Source: Parvibaculum sp963696585 (GTDB lineage: Bacteria; Pseudomonadota; Alphaproteobacteria; Parvibaculales; Parvibaculaceae). Taken from it: a DNA stretch of 64,000 nucleotides. The notes under the pieces were generated by a model. That model saw nothing but the letters and a program-made list of their open reading frames with translations, searched no databases and was not told where the DNA came from. The position numbers and the translations under genes are program-made. Location of the stretch: assembly GCA_963696585.1 (NCBI GenBank), contig CAVOKW010000035.1, positions 62,001 to 126,000 of the forward strand. The letters run 5' to 3'. The stretch's first letter is position 1; each line of letters begins with the position of its first letter. Shown here piece by piece: positions 59,308 to 64,000 of the stretch.

Positions 59308-60951
59308 ATGAGCAGCTTTGATTACATCATCATTGGCGCTGGCAGCGCCGGGTGCGTATTGGCGAACCGTCTGTCGGAAAATCCCGCCAACAAGGTTCTG
59401 TTGCTGGAAGCTGGCGGCAAAGACAAGAACTTCATGATCCATATGCCTGCGGGTCTGGCGAGCCTGATCGGCGGCGGCAAGGAAAACTGGTGCTACGAAA
59501 CCGAAGGCCAGCCGCATATGAACAACCGGCGCCTGTTCTGGCCGCGCGGCAAGGTACTGGGCGGCTCCTCGTCGATCAATGGCATGATCTATATTCGCGG
59601 CCATGCGCGCGACTATGACATGTGGCGTCAGATGGGTCTGGAAGGCTGGGGTTTTGGCGATGTGCTGCCCTATTTCCGGCGCTCCGAAGGCAACGAGAAC
59701 GGCAATAGCGCCTTTCATGGCGGTGAAGGTCCGCTCGGTGTCACCAATGTACGCAAAACAAATGTGCTGTTTGATGCCTTCGTTGAAGCCGGCAAGCAGG
59801 CGGGTCATGCCTATACGGATGACTTCAATGGTCCCCAGCAAGAAGGTGTGGGCCCTTACCAGCTCACCATCAAGGACGGCAAGCGTTGCAGTGCGGCTGT
59901 CGGCTATCTCGTGCCAGCCCTTTCACGCGACAATCTTTCCGTTGAAGTCGAGGCGCTGACCTCGCGTGTTCTCTTTGAAGGCAAAAAGGCCGTTGGCGTT
60001 GAATATGTGCAGGGTGGTGTCACCAAGACGGTGCGCGCCAGCCGCGAGGTCATCATTTCGGGCGGCGCCGTGAATTCGCCGCAGGTGTTGATGCTGTCGG
60101 GCATTGGCGATGGCGACTATCTGAAGAAATTCGGCATTGATGTCGTCGCCCATCTGCCCGGTGTCGGCCAGAACCTGCAGGACCATCTTGATGCGGCCGT
60201 GATTTATGAATGCAAGCTGCCGATCACGCTGCACAGCCAGACAAATCCGTTCCGTCAGATTTTGACGGGGATGCAATACGTCTTCTTCAAGTCGGGTCTG
60301 GCAGCTTCCAACGGTCTTGAATCGGGTGCTTTCCTGAAAACACGCTCGGAACTTGAAGTGCCTGATATTCAGCTGCATTTCGTGGCCGCCATGATGCGTG
60401 ACCATGCGCGCATGAAGTCGGATCGCCATGGCTTCACGATCCATATCTGCCAGCTGCGCCCGGAAAGCCGCGGCTTTATCGGTCTCAAGAGTCCAAAGCC
60501 TGGCGACCATGCCTTGATTCAGCCGAACTATCTGGCGGCTGAATATGATCGCAAGGTGATGCGTGATGGCACGCGCATGGTGCGCAACATCATCGGCCAG
60601 CGGGCGATGGACGTTTATCGCGGGCCGGAAGTCTGGCCGGGTGCCGACAAGCAGAGCGATGCCGAAATTGATGGCTGGATCCGCGAGACTGCCGAGACGA
60701 TCTACCACCCCGTGGGCACGGCCAAGATGGGTGTTGACCCGATGGCGGTTGTTGACGCGCGTTGCCGCGTGCATGGCATTGAAGGCTTGCGCGTGGTGGA
60801 CGCGTCAGTCATGCCGACCCTTGTGGGTGGCAATACCAACGCGCCGACCATCATGATCGCCGAGAAGATTTCGGATGATATTCTGGGACGCGCAGCGCTG
60901 CCGTCGGAAAATGTCACGATCGCCGAAGATCGCGTTGGCGCCGCTGCTTAA
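59308..60951 (+). CDS. GMC oxidoreductase (choline/alcohol dehydrogenase-like)
   Basis: FAD flavoprotein of 547 residues. The N-terminal FAD fold is IIGAGSAGCVLANRLSE, the GMC signature 1 is PRGKVLGGSSSINGMIYIRG, signature 2 lies in SGGAVNSPQVLMLSGIG, and the catalytic His is in YHPVGTAKMG. Oxidises alcohols; choline dehydrogenase and alkanol dehydrogenases are close relatives. An AGGAG ribosome-binding site precedes the ATG. No bet genes are nearby. Confidence 0.92.
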   Translation: MSSFDYIIIGAGSAGCVLANRLSENPANKVLLLEAGGKDKNFMIHMPAGLASLIGGGKENWCYETEGQPHMNNRRLFWPRGKVLGGSSSINGMIYIRGHARDYDMWRQMGLEGWGFGDVLPYFRRSEGNENGNSAFHGGEGPLGVTNVRKTNVLFDAFVEAGKQAGHAYTDDFNGPQQEGVGPYQLTIKDGKRCSAAVGYLVPALSRDNLSVEVEALTSRVLFEGKKAVGVEYVQGGVTKTVRASREVIISGGAVNSPQVLMLSGIGDGDYLKKFGIDVVAHLPGVGQNLQDHLDAAVIYECKLPITLHSQTNPFRQILTGMQYVFFKSGLAASNGLESGAFLKTRSELEVPDIQLHFVAAMMRDHARMKSDRHGFTIHICQLRPESRGFIGLKSPKPGDHALIQPNYLAAEYDRKVMRDGTRMVRNIIGQRAMDVYRGPEVWPGADKQSDAEIDGWIRETAETIYHPVGTAKMGVDPMAVVDARCRVHGIEGLRVVDASVMPTLVGGNTNAPTIMIAEKISDDILGRAALPSENVTIAEDRVGAAA

Positions 60952-60969
60952 GCGGCGCCCGCGAGGGCG

Positions 60970-61644
60970 TTATTTGTGATCTTCCGTGCGGTGGATCGCT
61001 GATTTGACGAGCCGCAGATAAGAACGCTCCGAACGCATGGGCGGGCGGCGCATCGCCATATTGGCAATGGTGCCTGACGCAATGACGGGTGGTTTTTCGC
61101 GCATGATGCGACGGGCCACCGATTCAGCCTTGTATTCGCGCTTTGGCATTTTTTCCGGATTGAGAATCTGGAGACGGTCGATCCATTGGCGTGCCAGAAG
61201 ATGGTCGCCGATCCAGGCATGCTGTTCGGCGGGAACGGCCGCGCCGAGAATACGTGCGATGGCCCCATTTTCGGCGGCAAGCGGCATCAGGATCATTTCG
61301 AAGGCCGCTTCACGCTGCTGGCTTGTGGCAGCGGTATATTCGACGATGGCGATGTTGGCGGCACCGGTCACGTCTTCCAGCGCGTGCTTGATATTGTCGA
61401 GACAATCATCCTGCCACATGGAGAGAATGTTGTGGCCGCGGAACTCCATGCCGTAGGCACTGCACAGGCCGGTTCCTGCCAGACGGAAGGCATAGGACCA
61501 ATCGTCCTGTCGCTCCAGAATGAACACATAGGGCAGGAGGCGCTTGATATCGCCGGGCTCGATTTCGCTGCGCTTGGGCGCGAGACGGCCAGCGCGCATG
61601 GCGTTCCAGTAATCAAACAGCGCCTGATTTGTCTTGTGTTTCAT
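60970..61644 (-). CDS. PAS_5 domain protein
   Basis: 224 residues from ATG 61644. The family pattern YWNAMRAGRLAPKRSEIEPGDIKRLLPYVF and the core segment YAFRLAGTGLCSAYGMEFRGHN define the PAS_5 fold typical of alphaproteobacteria. The C-terminal region is basic. No output domain is present; function unknown. Convergent with the GMC gene, 18 bp apart. Confidence 0.85.
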   Translation of the reverse strand: MKHKTNQALFDYWNAMRAGRLAPKRSEIEPGDIKRLLPYVFILERQDDWSYAFRLAGTGLCSAYGMEFRGHNILSMWQDDCLDNIKHALEDVTGAANIAIVEYTAATSQQREAAFEMILMPLAAENGAIARILGAAVPAEQHAWIGDHLLARQWIDRLQILNPEKMPKREYKAESVARRIMREKPPVIASGTIANMAMRRPPMRSERSYLRLVKSAIHRTEDHK

Positions 61645-62152
61645 GCCCGTCACGTCCCCTGCCGCAATCAACTGTTGCCGTAAGCGCTGCCGGGTCGAGC
61701 GCTCGCCCGCGTCTGCCCGGTGGCTCTGAGGCCCGATGGTCTGTACCGTTTCGGGCCTTGTCCTTTACCTGTCGTCCCGCTTTGGCTGTGGCGTATCGAT
61801 CCGATACGGGGATGAGCGCGTCGCCTTGCGGTTATCATGGCTGGAGCAGAAAGCGTGCCAGATGTTAATGGCAGTTATGCGAAATCATTGTCACAGTCTC
61901 ATTTCTGTACAAATTAATTCAATTAAAACAGTACGTTAGATTTTTTTCGCTGACAATTTCAAGCGCATTAAAACGTTAATTTTCCATCCGCCGCGTTGTG
62001 GCGCAAGGTTTGCGAGGGAGGTAATGGCTCAGGATTAGTCACTCTCGCATGTACCATGCGCGAATTTGCTGCGGCACATCTTTCGCATTGTGGGAGCGGG
62101 AGTCCCTGATTTTAGCAGGACAGCGTGCCCAATTGGGGCCGGGAGTGTCACG
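61645..62152. other. 508-bp spacer upstream of the Asn-rich protein gene
   Basis: AT-rich centre (61870-61980) with several TTAA elements but no exact TTAA-N7-TTAA box. Nothing protein-like is seen. It probably holds promoters for the PAS_5 gene and the Asn-rich protein. Confidence 0.4.
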
Positions 62153-63187
62153 ATGAAACAGTTTTCAAAATATCTGGCAGGCGCATCGGTTGCCGTCGTG
62201 TTGGGCGCGGGGCTTTTTGCCTTTGCGGGCATGACCCCGGCCTATGCGGGCAGCAGCGGTTGCGACACAGGATGTCAGCCGCCTCCACCCCCGCCCGCCG
62301 ATGATTGCGGCTGTGATGGTGGCGGTCACGATGACGGCGGCGGCGACGGCGACAGTCATGGTCATGGTGGCGGCAGCGGCAGCAACTCCAACGCCAATAC
62401 GAACATCAACAAGAACACCAACATCAATGACAACACCAACACAAATAACAACAACAACACGAACAACAACACCAACACGAACAACAACAATGTCGAAGTG
62501 AACAACGAGATCAATATTGACGTCACTGTTGATGCGAGCAGCAGCTCGAACAGCGATAGCAGCAGCAACAGTTCATCGTCCTCTTCAGCGCAGGCGGCCG
62601 CAGATGCAGCGGCGCAGAGCCAGGTCAGCAATGCGACCAGCACATCCTCGCGTCGCAATGCGTTGTTTGGCGATGAAGTTCGTGGTGCGGGTGGCACGGT
62701 CTATCAGGCGCCGCGTCCCCAGATTTCGATGGGACCGATTGTTGTTGTGGAGCGTCAGAGCAAACGTGGCCTGCGGCCTGTGAAGGGCGTCTGCCTTGAT
62801 GCCAAAGGCGGTGAAGATACGGCGTTTCTGTCGGTTGACGACAAGCGCGTCGATATCAGCAAGGGCCGTGGCGAGCTGATGTATTGCCGTTCCGGCGAAA
62901 CGCTGGTCGCGACGGTTGGCGTGATGACGCAAGATGATGGCGCGGCGCCCGATTATACGGGTGGCTATGTCATTGAATGTCAGGATGGCGAAACGCTGAA
63001 CTATGGCGACGAGGGCCGACTGGCCTGTGTGGCGGGCGGACGTCATGCCGCCGGTGCCTCGCGGGCACATGGTCTGGCTGGCGGTCGCTATGCCGAGCTG
63101 TTCCTGACCAAGGAAAGCATTGAGGAGAGCGCCTCTGCCGTCACCTATGCGGGCGCGACGACCTTTAGTGGCGGTGTCGGCTACTGA
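62153..63187 (+). CDS. Secreted protein with Asn- and Ser-rich low-complexity region
   Basis: 344 residues. A signal peptide ends at AYA (residue 32). A Cys/Pro-rich segment (CDTGCQPPPPPPADDCGC) is followed by a Gly/Asp/His stretch (57-78), an Asn/Thr-rich stretch (79-122, over half Asn), and a Ser-rich stretch (129-145). The C-terminal domain of about 170 residues has paired Cys and VVVERQSKRGLRPVKGVCLD. Coding repeats of AAC/AAT-type triplets in the region suggest slippage. It looks prion-like or extracellular; function unknown. A terminator follows. Confidence 0.75.
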   Translation: MKQFSKYLAGASVAVVLGAGLFAFAGMTPAYAGSSGCDTGCQPPPPPPADDCGCDGGGHDDGGGDGDSHGHGGGSGSNSNANTNINKNTNINDNTNTNNNNNTNNNTNTNNNNVEVNNEINIDVTVDASSSSNSDSSSNSSSSSSAQAAADAAAQSQVSNATSTSSRRNALFGDEVRGAGGTVYQAPRPQISMGPIVVVERQSKRGLRPVKGVCLDAKGGEDTAFLSVDDKRVDISKGRGELMYCRSGETLVATVGVMTQDDGAAPDYTGGYVIECQDGETLNYGDEGRLACVAGGRHAAGASRAHGLAGGRYAELFLTKESIEESASAVTYAGATTFSGGVGY

Positions 63188-63208
63188 TCCGGTCAACAGG
63201 GCTGATTG

Positions 63209-63239
63209 AACGGGGAGGGCGAAAGCTCTCCCCGTTTTT
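63209..63239 (+). terminator. Terminator after the Asn-rich protein gene
   Basis: A 9-bp stem AACGGGGAG / CTCCCCGTT (63209-63217, 63228-63236) is followed by TTT. It lies 22 bp past the stop. Confidence 0.75.
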
Positions 63240-63291
63240 GTTTTGTCGCAGCCTCAGACGCGTTCCAGCCGATCACACCGGGGCCGACCTT

Positions 63292-64000
63292 GAAGGCTGT
63301 AAAGACGTGGATGGCCCGAACAAGTCGGACCATGACGATGTTGACAGGATTGCGTCTTGTCCGGGTCAAGCCCGGCCATGACTGTGGCATGGATCCCGGG
63401 AGTGAATCCCGGGATGACAGACTTATAATCCGTCATGCCCCGCTTCAGGCGGGGCATCCACGACTTGAAGGCTGTAAAGACGTGGATGGCCCGAACAAGT
63501 CGGACCATGACGATGTTGACAGGATTGCGTCTTGTCCGGGTCAAGCCTGGCCATGACAAGTGGCATGGATCCCGGGAATGAATCCCGGGATGACAGACTT
63601 ATAATCCGTCATGCCCCGCTTCAGGCGGGGCATCCACGACTTGAAGGCTGTAAAGACGTGGATGGCCCGAACAAGTCGGACCATGACGATGTTGACAGGA
63701 TTGCGTCTTGTCCGGGTCAAGCCTGGCCATGACAAGTGGCATGGATCCCGGGAATAAATCCCGGGATGACGCTTGAAAACAATGGGCGTCATGCCCCGCT
63801 TCAGGCGGGGCATCCACGACTTGAAGGCTGTAAAGACGTGGATGGCCCGAACAAGTCGGACCATGACGATGTTGACAGGATTGCGTCTTGTCCGGGTCAA
63901 GCCTGGCCATGACTGTGGCATGGATCCCGGGAATGAATCCCGGGATGACAGACTTATAATCCGTCATGCCCCGCTTCAGGCGGGGCATCCACGACTTGAA
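63292..64000. repeat. Tandem array of about 176-bp palindrome-rich units, open at the window edge
   Basis: Unit starts (GAAGGCTGTAAAGACGTGG) are at 63292, 63467, 63643, 63823 and 63998 (the last cut at the edge), giving spacings of 175, 176, 180 and 175 bp. Each unit carries hairpins GGATCCCGGG...CCCGGGATGAC and GTCATGCCCCGC...GCGGGGCATCC. The 180-bp unit has a different short segment (GCTTGAAAACAATGGGC). Long minus-strand frames through the array are artefacts. Confidence 0.9.

Noticed and set aside
61870..61990. CtrA boxes upstream of the Asn-rich gene
   Set aside because: Several TTAA elements occur but none with the required 7-bp spacing; AT-richness explains them.
63541..63988. Minus-strand frames of 126-129 codons in the right-hand array
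   Set aside because: They are the repeat read as protein several times; no start context and no protein-like composition.
63292..64000. CRISPR array
   Set aside because: The units are about 176 bp and nearly identical throughout, with no short repeat/unique spacer pattern and no cas genes.

Overview
The window is a chromosomal segment of an alphaproteobacterium, most likely of the order Hyphomicrobiales (Rhizobiales). This rests on gene content and order (fliPO / flgBC-fliE-fliQR-flhB, cckA, recA-alaS, icd, trmJ, rpsD, grxD-bolA-purL-purQ-purS-purC, ATP-synthase zeta subunit, purB), on a direct-repeat GAAC-N7-GAAC LexA box before recA, and on TTAA-N7-TTAA CtrA-type boxes in the flagellar intergenic region. 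Most of the DNA is moderately GC-rich housekeeping backbone with short spacers. No phage, insertion sequence, CRISPR array or rRNA operon was seen; the only RNA gene recognised is tRNA-Leu(TAA).

Layout. 1-4.6 kb: flagellar basal body and export genes, with fliO-fliP divergent from flgB-flgC-fliE-fliQ-fliR-flhB. 4.7-7.3 kb: the cell-cycle hybrid kinase cckA. 7.3-12.5 kb: a fatty-acid/carotenoid-type desaturase, recA and alaS. 12.5-18.1 kb: a GIY-YIG protein, a cyclic-nucleotide-gated K+ channel, icd, trmJ, a HEPN/Abi-like gene and rpsD. 18.1-29.5 kb: a duplicated region in which grxD-bolA and the purL 3' end occur twice; a fragment of the rpsD 3' end is fused to the truncated purL copy, and between the copies lie an EF-hand protein, a secreted repeat protein, an OmpR-type two-component system and a LigB-family dioxygenase. 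The purine operon (purL, purQ, purS, purC) follows. 29.9-38.3 kb: ATPase zeta subunit, PQQ dehydrogenase, purB, radC, map, a molybdopterin-binding-fold protein, tRNA-Leu and a zf-CHCC protein. 38.5-47.4 kb: an accessory stretch with an MFS symporter, alpha/beta hydrolases, crotonase, cysE, a frameshifted FAD oxidoreductase, an SDR, two decayed gene stubs and a 385-bp tandem repeat. 47.4-61.7 kb: mostly envelope or hypothetical proteins plus PhoX phosphatase, gamma-carbonic anhydrase, FKBP isomerase, crotonase, a transglutaminase-like lipoprotein, a tandem-PilZ protein and a GMC oxidoreductase. 62.1-64 kb: a secreted Asn/Ser-rich low-complexity protein followed by a tandem array of about 176-bp units that runs off the window.

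How the parts connect. CckA (through ChpT) is expected to control CtrA, and CtrA-type boxes sit between the two flagellar operons next door. The best candidate for an undescribed system is the module at 20.6-23.9 kb: a divergently transcribed pair, [EF-hand protein + secreted C-x5-C repeat protein] and [response regulator + histidine kinase]. They share a TGTAAC-N4-TGTAAC direct repeat, are bounded by terminators, and lie between direct duplications of grxD-bolA. The duplication itself reads as a tandem duplication (breakpoints in rpsD and purL, 4-bp microhomology) followed by reciprocal loss of the intervening genes. The duplicated grxD-bolA pair may affect iron-sulfur/iron signalling dosage.

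Limits: families were assigned by reading motifs, not by database search. Start codons were chosen from ribosome-binding sites and family length.
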